A stretch of 64,000 nucleotides of DNA from Corticium candelabrum (lineage: Eukaryota; Porifera; Homoscleromorpha; Homosclerophorida; Plakinidae), in NCBI RefSeq assembly GCF_963422355.1, contig NC_085104.1, positions 5,544,298 through 5,608,297 on the forward strand, written 5' to 3'. The notes below the pieces were generated by a model that was given only the letters and a program-made list of their open reading frames with translations, searched no databases and was not told where the DNA came from. Made by a program: the position numbers and the translations under genes. How positions within the stretch are numbered: position 1 is the stretch's first letter; each line of letters starts with the position of its first letter. Below, one piece after another: positions 47,501 through 60,018 of the stretch.

Positions 47501-50500
47501 AGGGAGTTATTGCAATTTTTGTAAGTCTAAAGTGAGACTGAACAGAAAGTTAGACTGACATGTGCGGGTGTACAATGCACTGCTAATTAAAGGCACATTC
47601 CAGAGAAGTCAATCGAAATAGTGAGGTTCGGTGATCAACGGCGTTCATGCAAGTGTTCCTGAGTAGGGATGAGTGCCTCGTAAACTGTTAAGAGATGATT
47701 GACGACAGCGTACATTGCCTTCAATGCCAAGAATATCTCAAAACAACGATCCTCTTGAATGTTACTGGATGGAAACAAATCGCATGAAAAGGTCAGTCTC
47801 TAGACGATCTGAAGCACCACGACGGTTTCCAACATGCTGGGAGTGATGGAAACAACAGACAGACCACTTCTGGGAACGTGATTGCGTCAGAAAGGCTCAC
47901 GTGATCTAACTGCATGTCAAAGCAAACACTCCACTTGGTGGACAAAATTCTTGAAACGACCTTGTCAGTTTTAAAATTTTTGAAAATTCTTAACATTAAT
48001 TTGTCGGGTTTGCTCTGAGACAGTGCTCAGATACCCTACTTGTCTCTAGTAACGATCTCCCATTAGCTTTTAAGGTGGAGCCTAGCCTTATGCACTTCTC
48101 CAGCGTGTGCATTTAAAGGAGAAGTCCAACAAAAATGGAATTAACTTGCACGAGTAGGTGATAACTTATGAAGACAAATTAATTAGTATAAGTTACTCCG
48201 TTATGTTCGCTTTCGTTAACAAGAATGAGTGATGCTTCTGTGATGTGCAATGCCCACGCCCTCGCTCTCTGCTTCCTGGTCGATTACGTTCTGCCCACTG
48301 CAAACGAATCAATGCCTTTACGAATGACTGCTACGGATATATTGAGAATACCAAGATTTTATAAAAATCTGCCTTCTGCCGTCAGTGGTTCCTCTCTAAA
48401 GTAAAACGGTGTCGATAAAGCTCTTTTTTCCGTCAGACTTTCCAGCAGAATTCATCATTACTACGGCTTACCTAGAGAACACACCTTTGCTTGAGTATTT
48501 GTTTATCTTTGCTATTTTAATATCCGGAGAAATGTTCAGCGTGCCATCTAGCGTGTGCTACAGAGGACGTTCCTATTTTCATATCCGGTCTGTCACTTTC
48601 TTTTGCCGCTGATTGGTAGAAGGTTACAATCAAGCTGTGAGATCATCCTCTGTTGCAGACGCTAAACGGCATGCTAAATGTTTCTCTTCAGATATTAAGA
48701 TAACAAAGATACACAAATACTCAAGTAAAAGCGTTCTCTAGGCAAGCTGTAGTAATGAGGAATTCTGATTGAAAGAGAGCTCTACCAAACACCATGTTAC
48801 TTTGGAGAAAAACCACTGACGACGGCAAGAAGGCAGATCTTCATAATATCTTTGCATTCACATTTGGCCTTGTTGATATACCTGTAGCAGTCAAAAACTC
48901 ATTGATTGGTTTGCAGTGGGCAGAGCTTAATTGACCAGGAAGTGAAGAACAGGTGTGTGGGTGTTACACATTACAGAAACATGGTTCGTTCTCATTTATG
49001 AAAGCGAAGATAACGAAGTAACTTATATCGATCTATTTGTCTTCGTAAGATCTACTCATACAAGTTACCTATATTTTTGTTGAACTTCCCCTTTGTAACA
49101 TCTACTCATACAAATTAACTATATATTTGTTGGACTTCCCCTTTAACACCAGCAATATGATGATGTCACATCCCTTCGTTTATCTGTACACAGAGGTATG
49201 ACTGTAACCCTAGCTCATACACCCTCGGGTTAACAACTTTACATTAATTAACAACAACTGACTTTTAGCGAATGCCTATTTGGACATGCTGTAGACTCAA
49301 GTACAACAAATTGATGCCATGTAGGTTGCCCCGTACGTTTAAAAAATTGTCATTTGCATTTTGTTTCTAAACAAGTGAGTTCATCAATGGAACAGAAAGA
49401 TATATTCTTATCAGGTAAAGATGATGTCAAGGTTGTCTAGGAATAAAAACTGTCAAAACAAAGACATGAATGTGTACACGTTCAATAACAGCAGCTCAAA
49501 TCTATTGACACCAGGCATTTAACAACAACAACAGTTTACTGGGTTTAGAAGTGTTGTTAAATCTGAGATTACTGTAATTTGAAAAAGTGCAGAAAAACCA
49601 ATTTCAAAAAAACTGCACTCTACTAATACCCATAACCACTGACTGGGTTTTCGGCCTTCTTTATTAACTAAACCTAACATAATGCCATTCCGAATGTTCA
49701 AAACAGGAGACATCCATATTTTTGGCATTCCCAAAGTGTGCAAACATGTTGAAATAAAGGAGAATAAAACCAGATGCAAAGTTTTGGAAAACGTGTTTGC
49801 TTATGTACAAACAGTCACAGCAAGCAACAGTAACAGCAGGTCAGAATGCCCAAAAGGTTTAGGAAGACAGTAACAAAAGAAATATTTCATTAAATTTTTG
49901 GAAACCTACGAGTAGCAAATGAAATTGCCACACAGTTTAGACAACATTTACAAAAAAGTGAAATAAGATGGAAAGAAGTGCCAAAAATATGGACAACCCT
50001 TCCATCGGTAAACATTCACTACCAAACCTATGAACTGCACAGTACACCAGTACACCAGTAGCCTGTACCTGAGTCCCGATTTTTTTCAGTTGACGATGAC
50101 ACATTCTTGTCAACAGCTAGACAACCAGCGTTGTATTTATAATCCTTGCTGTCAGTATATTAGATATTCTTACTAGTGAGAACTTCATGTGTCGCACCAG
50201 TGCTCAGCTTGATTCTCGGCAAAGAGCAGCAGTATCGAGGCAAACTAAGCCTCTTCAACACACCCATATCACAATGTTGCTCCAAATGTTCAGAACAACC
50301 AGAATGTGCCTAAAGAGTAAATCACGTCCTAAATCATATCGAGACAGTGACAAAAGGTCAACACCATACTGATCTCCGACACCAGCTACAATGCACACTA
50401 GACAAAAATTCATTGGTTCCACAGTCTTTGTTGCACATGACACACTTCCCTCCAGGTGGAACACCACCCTCTCTCCAATGATGATTGAGTACGTAACCCT

Positions 50501-51338
50501 TTAGGACGACAACCACAATCCCACGTGGGGTAACGTATCTACTTAGAAATGTGCAAATGTTGGACAATTAGTGAACTGGCTTGCCACCTCATCCTGATTT
50601 GAAGAGTAAGTAGCACAGTTCCTACAGTCGTTGACGGCTAAATCGTAACATTCTTCGTGCACGTGGTAGTAACAAACTACCAAGAGAACGAAACTCTCAA
50701 GCTCATGCAATTACGTACATGTAACGCAATACGCGGACTTGTACCTTCACAACGCACTGCCCAGTTGTCTTCCAACCGCCGTCGACAAACACTACAAAAC
50801 TCCTTTCGGAATTTCCCGGCCTTGCTCCAAGTGTGAGCGACTGGATTCTGCACACACACACACACATCCACACGTTTACGTACACGCCCCCTCGGTGGCA
50901 GTCCAATTGCTGCATACCTTAACAAGAGAAGCGGCAATTGCCGAACATGGCGTCCGGATGACCGACATACAGCGGTCGTGCGTTACGAAATTGCAAACTA
51001 GAAGAGAAAGGCCGGTTAGAAGCGTGTCTGAGACGACCAATGCCGTTGCCATCGCGAACGGCGCAAGAAAGGATGCGAACAGCTACACGTCGAATTACTC
51101 ACAACACACACATAAACACAAAGATAAATGTTTCAGACTACAGGCTTTATGACTGACTGACTGACTACTTACTCCGACAGATGTTGCCTTGGTTGAGAAA
51201 TCCCCACAACATGTCGGTGCAGTGGTGGCAGTACGTTAGTTTGCGAAACGACTTCTTGTGGAAAACGTGGCCTAGACGCTCCCCACTGCTCTGCCGACCG
51301 GGAATCGACTCCGACCGTCCGAACTGTTTGTCCGCCAT
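41085..51338 (-). CDS. DGKQ: Diacylglycerol kinase, theta type (26 exons)
   Basis: Phosphorylates diacylglycerol to phosphatidic acid, ending DAG signalling at membranes. Exons (minus): 51338-51173, 50997-50918, 50847-50745, 50676-50588, 50498-50370, 50309-50174, 47446-47387, 46707-46607, 46544-46472, 46417-46332, 44852-44803, 44725-44638, 44484-44433, 44380-44304, 44255-44102, 43942-43827, 43767-43616, 43560-43412, 42730-42619, 42479-42036, 41968-41875, 41814-41710, 41611-41543, 41483-41430, 41366-41265, 41186-41085 (TAG). Phases agree throughout; 2,943 nt, 980 aa, near human theta (about 940). Three N-terminal C1 fingers ([29 protein letters not shown]), RA-type domains ([36 protein letters not shown]), catalytic core ([31 protein letters not shown]) and accessory domain ([27 protein letters not shown]). 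Three C1 domains plus RA define theta. The exon 19/20 junction needs a GC donor. Introns hold microsatellites and TTAA elements. Confidence 0.95.
42532..42602 (+). repeat. (GT)n microsatellite next to a GC-AG splice junction
   Basis: About 70 bp of GT in the 139-bp DGK intron between exons 19 and 20, within 20 bp of the donor. On the gene's strand it is a (CA)n tract. Confidence 0.95.
44867..46331. other. DGK intron with no other recognised feature
   Basis: The intron between exons 10 and 11. It contains a pair of similar segments, about 45890-45975 and about 46118-46205 (CATAAGTAGTG, TGCACA, GTATGTATATAA, TTGGGTTT, AGACAGTC), in direct orientation about 228 bp apart. A phase-0 exon between exons 10 and 11 cannot be excluded. 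Confidence 0.45.
47630..48000 (-). repeat. Dispersed repeat, copy 2 (inverted partner of 11.4-11.8 kb)
   Basis: Reverse-complement relative of 11445-11790. The minus frame reads [20 protein letters not shown], and the block GTAGGGATGAGTGCCTCGTAAAC matches the other copy. It lies in the 2.7 kb DGK intron between exons 6 and 7. Confidence 0.65.
48113..49146. mobile_element. TTAA-flanked foldback element in the large DGK intron
   Basis: TTAA at 48113-48116 and 49143-49146 encloses ends AAAGGAGAAGTCCAACAAA and the complement of AAAGGGGAAGTCCAACAAA. The arms stay recognisable for about 500 bp to a centre near 48630 (shared TGCCCACTGCAAAC, CTGCCTTCT, GCCGTCAGTGG, CTAGAGAAC, TTGAGTATTTGT), with roughly 80% identity by eye. 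The right arm has an extra duplication of about 55 bp (TCTACTCATACAA...TTCCCCTTT). No protein. The TTAAAGG start resembles the ends of the element at 9783-11432, so both may be Kolobok-type non-autonomous elements. Confidence 0.78.
49147..50173. other. Remainder of the large DGK intron, nothing recognised
   Basis: AT-rich, no domain, TIR or splice-bounded exon noticed. Confidence 0.4.
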
Positions 51339-51461
51339 CAGATGTCGACAAAAGTAGATATAAATAAACTCCCGAGTGTGTGTGCACACGTGCAGACAGT
51401 CTGATCACGTGACTTGACGTGTAGCACTAGACACTCGACTTGTTCTTGATCTCGAGAGGTA
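51339..51461. promoter_or_regulatory. Shared head-to-head promoter of the DGK and KCTD genes
   Basis: The two ATGs point away from each other across 123 bp. The gap contains TCACGTGA (about 51404-51411), a palindromic E-box of the type bound by USF/MiT-TFE bHLH-zip factors, and TATAAATAAA at about 51357-51366, which could serve the KCTD direction. A second ACACGTGC near 51388 is a weaker E-box-like site. Transcription starts are unknown; the promoter role is inferred from geometry. Confidence 0.7.
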
Positions 51462-54156
51462 ATGACTTCTCGTGAAGCACGTCATCGTGATGTCTCGACG
51501 CAGTCCGACGATACTGAGACCCAAAAGAAGGGCATGCGAGGTTGGGTGAGGTTGAACGTCGGAGGCACTTGCTTTATGACGAGTAAAGCCACCTTGTGCA
51601 AAGAACCGTTGTCGTTCTTGTGTCGTCTCGTACAAGATGATCCGGAATTGCCGTCAGCTAAAGTAAGGGTTTGCATAAAACATTGTGATTGACGCACGAG
51701 GCTTCGATTTCGCTGTCCAATTTTTGCGTTTCGCTCGAAAGTGTGCACGTGTCGAAGAGTTGCAGTTGCAGGCTGACACTTTTCGAGCGTGCAATTAGAA
51801 TGCAGGTGGGTCTCTCCAAACGAGACGTCTCTGATTAAAACTGGTAAAAATCCCTGAATAAATTTTGTAATATTAAACTAGTATGTAGGATGTATAGTAA
51901 TTAGATCAATGTGGTGATGTTATCTTGGAGTGGTTTGGTGGGCACGCTGAGTGATGAAAACTCCTGCAACTCGTATGGTTGATACTAGATTTTTTGAAAG
52001 GAGATGACTATTAAACAGTTTCCTCTAATGAAGGCGATATCCGTAAACATTTGTAGTAATCCATCTTGCAGGGCCATGGCCAGACCTAAAAAATAGAGGA
52101 GGCGAGACTTGTACTTATTCCAGACATGAGTATTTTCCAATCGTGTGAATACTACCCGTTCCTTTCCTTGCCTTGGGAACATAAGGTGTGTATTTTTGGA
52201 GCTCATTTGTTTTTTGAATTGTATTTTGCTCACTATGATATTGTCTAGCCTTTCTTGCATGGTTGATGATTCCTGGATCTGGTCCACTTCCTTGGAGTAC
52301 CAGACCAGCTACTGGGCTTTTAACGCTGGCTGCAAGTACATCCCTTGTATGTGCATCTACTGTCTGACACTGAATTCTGCTCGTTTCGTCTACAGAAACA
52401 GACACATTTACCACAATTATGGCAGTCTAGCATATGGCAGCAAAATGTTGTGCTTGTATACCTGCCGAAAAATGTGAAAAGATCGATCCTTGTACATGTC
52501 CCTTTGTCTAGAGAGTGTTGTCATCATTCTAAACTCCAATTTCATAGCAGCCTCTGGTACTGTATACAGCGTCTTTCTCTGTCCTTGTCTTTCTCTGTCC
52601 TGGTTATTGGTTAGCTTGAGCCGTATGCCAGAGCCGTGAACTTCCACCTGTCTGTTGCCTGCACTGAAGTACCAGGCATTCTTACACTAAAAATTTTAAG
52701 GCTAGTGCCTAGAGTGAGTTAGTTAAGAATTGGCTTCAAGTTGAGCTTACAAAAGAGCAAAATTCGAATGCTCTTGAAAAACCAATAATACCTAAAGATT
52801 TATAAGCAGCTCTCTGTTATAGGTGAGGTACACACCAGAGCGTCTACTTCAATAGTTATGGCTGCAGCTTGATTATTGTGACACACCCTAAAAATCAGAG
52901 GAGGTGAAGACCTCCTCTGCCTCATCCTGGCTACGGGCCCTGTCCTGATAGAACTAGACGCTTAATTAAGGTAATAATTATTAGTTAAATACTTACATGA
53001 GGTATTATGTCAGCAGGCAATGTCTAAGAGTTTGAAAAGGTTAATCTCGGTATTGACGATTGGTTCAATCAGTTATTTTAGTTAGAGTGGCAACATTAGT
53101 AGACTGTGTTATAACACTACATATGAGCTGGTAGTATTTCATACTAATTAACTGTATTGAATTAGGACAGTTGTCCAATTTTTACTATTAATTAAGGATG
53201 TGTCGTGAGTGAAGATGATAGAAGTTTATCGACTGGTGACTAGAGATGAAGCAAACAGTGAGGGCATAAAACATTTCAATAATATAGTAGACACTTTGTG
53301 AAAATGAGTCACAAATTGCTTGTGTGAGCAATGATTCACTTCACATGGAAAACTGGTGCGAGCATGAACAGAGAGTAACTTTTGTCTGATTTATTGGCTT
53401 GGCATGAGTACATACAAACGTAACTCTACCTGTGTTTGCTGTAATCTATTTTACACGTTATCTACCAACCTTCATATCTGCAAGAGTATCTTTGAAGTGT
53501 TTTGATGTGAACTTGTTGCCAGTTGGTGTGAGTGTCCAATGAAGTTCATGAAGGAGCTGATGGGTATGTCGGTCAGGCCATCCCACTCTTGCGAAATGCT
53601 AATCTTTTGAGTAGAATATCATTATGTGGTCTACAAAGTGTTGCTTGTTTATTCAATAAGTAGTCCAGGAAATGTTTGTGCAGTCCTACCCAGTAAAATA
53701 CCCTTGTAAGTGAGATAGTCTGGCATTCCTTTGACTGTTTATATGTATTTAGCAGGGTGTTGTTGTCATGGGCATCTTTTTAGCTAATAAATGACTTAAT
53801 TGCTTTATCATCAGTGTCTTGTATGGGCAATCACTGGTGCTGCATATGGCTCTTACTTAACTGAAAGTTGAGATGTAGAGGAGTTAACACAAATATCAGA
53901 TTACCTTTAGGTGTTTGAGACTATGTGCGTATCTAGCCATTGTTTTGTCATGTCTTCTTTTCTTGAATGTCCATGTCATAGGATTAATTGACTCTACAGT
54001 ACTCATGTATACCCTGTATTTTCATTAACCCTTCCTCCTTGGTACCTTATACTAATGCATTGACAAAGTTTGAGCAGAGCCGTTCTGCTTTTTCTAACAA
54101 ACAAACATCGTTTTGATCTTATTTTTACAAGCAGTAATATATAGATATATATAAAT

Positions 54157-54254
<98 letters not shown>

Positions 54255-55803
54255 AACAAGGTGAAATTAGTCTGCTGTCAGATAGTGATGGTATGTACGA
54301 ATTTTATGATGTGTGTCAGTTAATTTCGATATTTACACTGTGCTGTAGGATGAAAGTGGAGCTTATTTGATTGATCGTGATCCAACCTACTTTCCTCCTG
54401 TACTAAACTATCTTCGTCATGGCAAGTTGGTCATCAACAAACACATTGCGGAAGAAGGTATGCATAAAGGTATCACATGATGTGTTGTATAGTAAGTTAT
54501 TATAAAATGCAGGAGTCTATGAGGAAGCAGAGTTTTATAACATTCCTACATTAGCTTTGATGGTTCAAAGGAGAATTGAACAGCGGGAATTAGATCGATG
54601 CAAGGTGTTATACCTTAAAGCAGTTTGTAGTTTTAATAATGCATTTGTTTGTATGAGAGTTGTAAGTTGTTTGTCACAGTTTTTACAGTGTGACAGTCAC
54701 TGCAGAAATATGGAGTTGCAGTTGTTGTTGTTGTTGTTGTTGTTGTTGTTGCTGTTCTTGTTGCCACTGTTTTTGTTGTTGTTGTTGTGTGTGTGTATGT
54801 ACATGTGATAGCATGTAGCATGTGAAAGTACCAAGAAAGTATACTGTAGTTTCTTTATATGTTTAAGATAAATGTTGTTTTGACAGGCAAATGTAAACCA
54901 TGTGTACAGAGTGTTGCAGTGTCAGGAAGGTGAGCTAACACAAATGCTGTCTACTTTCACTGACGGCTGGAAAATAGAACAAGTAGGAATTAAATTCATT
55001 CCACCTTCACTCACATTGCTTTCAGTGTCTTAAATTTTTAGATTGTAAGCGTTGGATCGCAATACAACTATGGTGGGTCCGACCAGGCAGAATTCTTGGT
55101 TGTCGTGTCTAGGGATGTGAGTGATGTACACAGGAATGCATCACCAACAGAACAGGCTGATGGAAAAGCAAGGGTGAGGCATGGCTGTACGAATGGTGTT
55201 TATTCTCACTCACGATATATTTCACTTGGGTATAATATGATATAATAATATTGACATTCATATTCTATAATTCTGGCTCTGGGTGGAAAGAGATGCTCAT
55301 GACCACACTGATACATCTTGTGGTGGTGCATAATGTCCAGAATGATCTCGTGTCAGTGTAGTGTAGAATAGAATTAACCTACAAGTTATAATGATGTTGC
55401 AACCTGTGCCCTGCATAATGTACATGTTGCTTTGATATAGAATGTACATGCACCAATGTCATTCAAATTAAGCATGCACGTGTAGTTTATCAGTATTGCT
55501 GAGATGTCTGATATAGGCCCAAACTTGATAAGAAATGGCATTGAGATGTACATCTAGAGCAATCAATGTGTAATCTAGATGCGAGTCAACTATAGTACAG
55601 TGCTGTACCTGATCTGTATTAGATATAGACAATTAGAGGATTACACTGAAGACTTAGTAGCAGAAATGCATGCAGTGCATGAGAGAAGATAGAGTCAACA
55701 CAGTATGATGTTGTTGTTACTGCTTTTGTTGTTGCAATTAATTTGCACACTTTTATTTTTTCCATTGCAGGAGCTGCTTGATCGGGGGTCAAGAATGTGG
55801 TAG
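51462..55803 (+). CDS. KCTD5: KCTD2/5/17-type BTB domain protein, six exons
   Basis: Proteins of this group are substrate adaptors for cullin-3 ubiquitin ligases (KCTD5 restrains G-beta-gamma signalling); here that is family knowledge. Exons: 51462-51662, 54349-54457, 54513-54604, 54887-54982, 55042-55173, 55771-55803 (TAG). All are GT-AG with matching phases; 663 nt, 220 aa, against about 234 aa for human KCTD5. The T1-type BTB starts at about residue 26 ([18 protein letters not shown]) and includes [20 protein letters not shown] and [15 protein letters not shown]. The C-terminal half has [35 protein letters not shown] and ends RGSRMW. The GSSYNYG and C-terminal RGSRM motifs fit the 2/5/17 subgroup; which of the three is not resolvable, and one ancestral gene is likely. 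Intron 1 is 2.7 kb with a (CA)n tract. Confidence 0.94.
54156..54252 (+). repeat. (CA)n microsatellite
   Basis: About 96 bp of CA in KCTD intron 1, ending about 97 bp before exon 2. Confidence 0.97.
54719..54790 (+). repeat. (TTG)n microsatellite
   Basis: About 70 bp of imperfect TTG in KCTD intron 3. The Leu-rich frame here is an artefact. Confidence 0.95.
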
Positions 55804-55855
55804 ATACTATTCATTGAGACATATATATATATATGTGTGTATATCTGTTGATTTG

Positions 55856-55861
55856 AATAAA
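55856..55861 (+). terminator. Poly(A) signal of the KCTD gene
   Basis: AATAAA 53 bp after the TAG of the KCTD gene. It is the only canonical signal close to the stop. Confidence 0.65.
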
Positions 55862-58193
55862 CTAAGTGTAGATATGTAATACCTGATTTAATTAAATCAG
55901 ATGTCATATTCTTGATTATGAGTTACACACCAATCCATGTGGATCTCATGGACTTCCATCGATTTGTTGCAAGTACTGTATACTAAAAGTAATCAAAGCC
56001 GTGTATGTGTGTCGTTATGCCCCTCCATGATGGGCAAGCGGGGCCTTAATTATTATTATTATATTATCTACTATATTTTTCATGGTACTATTACCAAGTT
56101 TGGGTGAAAGATAGAACATTAGGCTCGAGAGTCCAGCCGGCATCTCCTCCCCCTCACGGCGGAGAAAGACCTACACTACAGACACAAACGATTATATCAT
56201 AAATTCTAATTTAACTCTGGTTTTAGTTCTAGATGACAAACATCACTTTAGACCTGGCCTTACACTGGCCTTGGCAGATCTTACCACAGAATTATGAATT
56301 TAGATGATATCTGTCCCACAAGGCCACTCAAATAACGGTATAGTCCGTAAATGGTCTCTACACATTATGGAATTTACATACACACATGTACCCACCACTG
56401 TGGGTACACTCAAAACTAGAGCTAAACACCAAAGAGTAGATGATCATTGCATTGTAGGACGGTAATACCCTGGTTTTCACTAACATGACAATATTTTGTT
56501 CTTAAGCTCAAAAATACTATGATCCTTCATACACAAGTCTGCAAAAAGCAGTCTTCCGAAACGCCCAAAAAGTGTGTTGAAATGCATCAAATACCTAACC
56601 ACAAGTGCATCACGCGAGTGTTACTCCAGAATTTCCCTGTCAGTGTTATTTCTTTTTCTTTGTGAACGCTATATCCTATTTTCGAATCCTTATGCCTTTG
56701 GCGTATGAGAGAAAGAAACGTGGCCGTGGTATGACATACGCCGAGCAAGAGCAAAAGGTCATCAAGTTTCTGCATCTGCATGGTCGTAAGCTTGCAAGAT
56801 CGAAGCTGCCAGAAGGCAAACCGATTAACTATCCATAGCTAGTAGTGTCTGGTAGTCTGGTCGCGAGTGACATGGGAACGCCTCCTACGTTTGAAAAGCA
56901 ATGGACGTACATGCATTGTGCTGTGTGATCGCAAAAATCGACAGAAACAGCATTCGCGCTACCTGTAGCAAAAACCTCGATTTTTGCAAGCGAGAAACGA
57001 GAGTTTTCCTACCTCAGTATCCAACAGGCATTTTCTCAAAATGTCCGTTACAACAAGAAAAAAATTGATAGCTTAGCACTGGAGCGTCGTAGAGCAGTGA
57101 AAATTTGCACACAACTCCTAGTCACGTGTTCGATTAATTGCTTTAAATAGATTCCCGTATGTGACAAAGAGCTAACATTAGCACCACGGGACGAAAAGTC
57201 ATGTTTGCGTTAAGAAAACGTTAAGGTGAATATTTTCGATTCAACCGGATAATGTCGTTCTTTTCTAGGTTTCACAAACTTCCAAAGCTCTAGATGTCAG
57301 GAAAAATTTTATATTAGTATTTATCCGGGACGTGCGCAGCGTTGTTACCACGGTAATTAAAATTTGTATTTTGGCCTTTGAATCGGTGTCAGTTAAATGG
57401 TAATAGCCTACGTTCAACATTATATGTGCACAGAGTTGCCAACCAGGAATACTGAAAATGTGTGAGATCTCAGATTTTCATCAGTACTTTATATCTACAT
57501 ATAGGCGTGGTCACAAAACTAATACCTAAATATCTAAAAAACAACATATAGTGTGTCAATACGCATTAGACAATAATTATCTAGCAAGTACTCGCAGAAT
57601 TAGAATTTCTGCTAGTAACGATAAACCAATATAGTCTAGGTATGCAATAAATCAGTCTCGCGTAATCAGCCCCTCCCTGTTTTGGACTTCCTGACGACAT
57701 CCGAAAGTTGAAAAGGAGGAGGGAAATTAGGGATGCGCGGACTAGTACAGTACTAGAATTGGCTGAATATGTTTGACAGCTTCAGAACTAGACTTGCCTG
57801 GGGTTGGTTATTCGTAATGATCGATCACTCTAGGGCAGTCTCGTTAGATTTTAGATTTCTATCAGACGCTACAGATTTTTACGTGAATCTACGGTGTACC
57901 TACAGTTTCACTGTACACGTGTGCCTAGATCTTCCAGCAATCTAAAAGTTGCGTGAGATCTGGGTTCCTTGCGTGTGAGCGTGTGACCTGAAGGAATTCG
58001 CGTGTGACCTGAAGGAACTCGCGTGAGACTCACGCAAGTTGCATGTGAGTTGGTAACTCTGTGTGCAGAATTTTGAAGAGTCTGCTTCAATTTTTGATTT
58101 CTTACAATTCATACAATGTAGACACTGTTCTAATAAGAAACTCTTTCATAAACGTTTCGCGGATGTGATAGACGGTTCGCCCATTTGGTTGCC
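55862..58193. other. Intergenic region between the KCTD and GLUT genes
   Basis: Contains GATGGGCAAGCGGGGCCTT near 56031, which looks like the tail of an unidentified retroelement, and a short tandem of GCGTGTGACCTGAAGGAA at about 57998-58040 followed by its partial inverse. Apart from the small open frame at 56692 I see no gene. Confidence 0.4.
56692..56838 (+). CDS. Small basic open frame, 48 codons, unidentified
   Basis: From ATG at 56692 it reads MPLAYERKKRGRGMTYAEQE and ends EGKPINYP before TAG. The Lys/Arg-rich start and helical middle are less random than the surroundings, and GC is higher. No family recognised, no splice partner seen. It may be an exon relic or chance. Confidence 0.22.
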   Translation: MPLAYERKKRGRGMTYAEQEQKVIKFLHLHGRKLARSKLPEGKPINYP

Positions 58194-58361
58194 ATGCTGG
58201 ACCGCAGTGAGAGAATTTCTGGCCGGTCTGGTCGGACAGACGAGGTCACCGCGCTCTTTGGTCTGGAATCCGAAAATCTGTTGCTACACTGTACAGTACT
58301 TTTGTCACGACCTTGTCAGGGTTGCAAGGTTTGTCCAACACAGTTAGAAAGCGTATCAATC
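58194..58361 (+). CDS. Possible upstream coding exon of the GLUT gene
   Basis: An ATG at 58194 opens a 56-codon frame ending at a GTAAGT donor (58362). It is phase 0 and so compatible with the exon whose acceptor ends at 58432. The frame contains VTALFGLESENLLLHCTVLL and several Cys and resembles no transporter N-terminus I know. It may be a coding extension, a 5' leader exon or a separate gene end. Confidence 0.35.
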
Positions 58362-58453
58362 GTAAGTAGACGTTCAGAATCGACGTTTCGATACGTGTTA
58401 CTATATGATGGTACTCTCTCTCTCTCTTACAGTTGTTTGACGTAACCGGGCGC

Positions 58454-59971
58454 ATGAACACTAAACACTCGACGAAACACATATTTAATCCCGACAGTAT
58501 TATGGTCAACACGTCAGATGGCGATACCCTACCTCTTCTACAGTCTCAGAAGTCAATAACAAGGCAGGGTGTGGTTCGGATGTTCGTTGCCACTGTCGTG
58601 GCCGCTCTCGGACCCGTCTCGTTCGGATACGGACTGGGATTTGCCTCCCCAGCTACAGCTGATCTCAGCAATGCCAACAAAGGTCCGAGAAATGCGCTGT
58701 CCAAGGAGAGTATAGCCTGGTTTGGGGTAAGTGGTTTGTTGAGTTAGAATCAAAATCAGTGGATCATGAGTACAGTAGCTGTAGTGTTCTTCTAATTAGC
58801 ATACGTAATTGTATCAAGAGTCACTTAATGCTAAAGTTAAAACAGTAGACTTTCTAAAATTTTTGGTCTGATAAGATACGTGCTGTATTGTAAATGGCGT
58901 GAACTTCTAGCTGTCTTGTGAAATTGTGATTTACACAAACTTTCAGGTTGTACGTGTGTGAGCAGATATTTTGGCTTTGAGGTGCCTTTGGTTAGTTAGC
59001 TGACCTTGTGTAAACACGCTAGCTAATGGGTTTGAAACAATCTACACACATTATTACAGTTCTCCTCAATGATTGTTTACCGATTTAATTAAGCATCTAG
59101 AATTTGGTTTAGTGTTCCCTGCATGGGGCTGTTTTTTGCCTAATTTATGGAGAAGGCACCATTTTGTGGTTCAGCAATTTCTTGTTCTCCTCCCACTTTG
59201 GCCTTTCATAAACCCTTTTACTAAAGCATCTACTCTGGGCATGGCTTTGTTTGTGAAATTGGACTGAATTTGAATGACATTTTAGAGACTGAGGGTAGGC
59301 AATAAGTGCATCGTCGGAATTAGTCTTTCCTATGGCATTGACTTGCTTTTAAAAGCACAGAGTGTGCAACATTGCAACTGCTGTTTCAGACTGATGTCAA
59401 TCAGACAGGTAGACTGGTAACACAGAATGCACGAAGATGGATGAATAGGGTGATGGACAAACATATACGCTTGCATACGTACATACATCCATACATGCAT
59501 ATGGATAGACAGACAGATAGACAAACAGACAGACAGATGTAATGCTAAAGTTTTGTCAAAGAAGATTAGCCATCAAGTGAAAAACATTGACTGTATTAGA
59601 GACGCTATTCACTGCAACTTTGTTTCTGTTAATGTGACTTGTGTAACTCGACCCATGGGTTTAGAACTCACTATTCAGCTGTGGTGCCTTTCACTGATAA
59701 TCACTGTATGGTAGTATTGATGTTGAAAATAAAGAAAGACAGACAGACAGACAAACAGACATGCAGACAAACAGACAGACAGACAGAGCAGAGTCCAGTA
59801 TAGTGGTGACTCAGTTGGTGCCTTGAGTAACTCTATTAGCTTATTGTCAACTGTTTTGACTCTTAGTTGTATGAGGGACCTCTTCGGTCCAAGTTGACGT
59901 AGAACTTGCTGATTTTAGCATGTTGTAAACTGTAATAAGGTCTTGTATAAGAAATATATGTATTGACAGAC

Positions 59972-60018
<47 letters not shown>

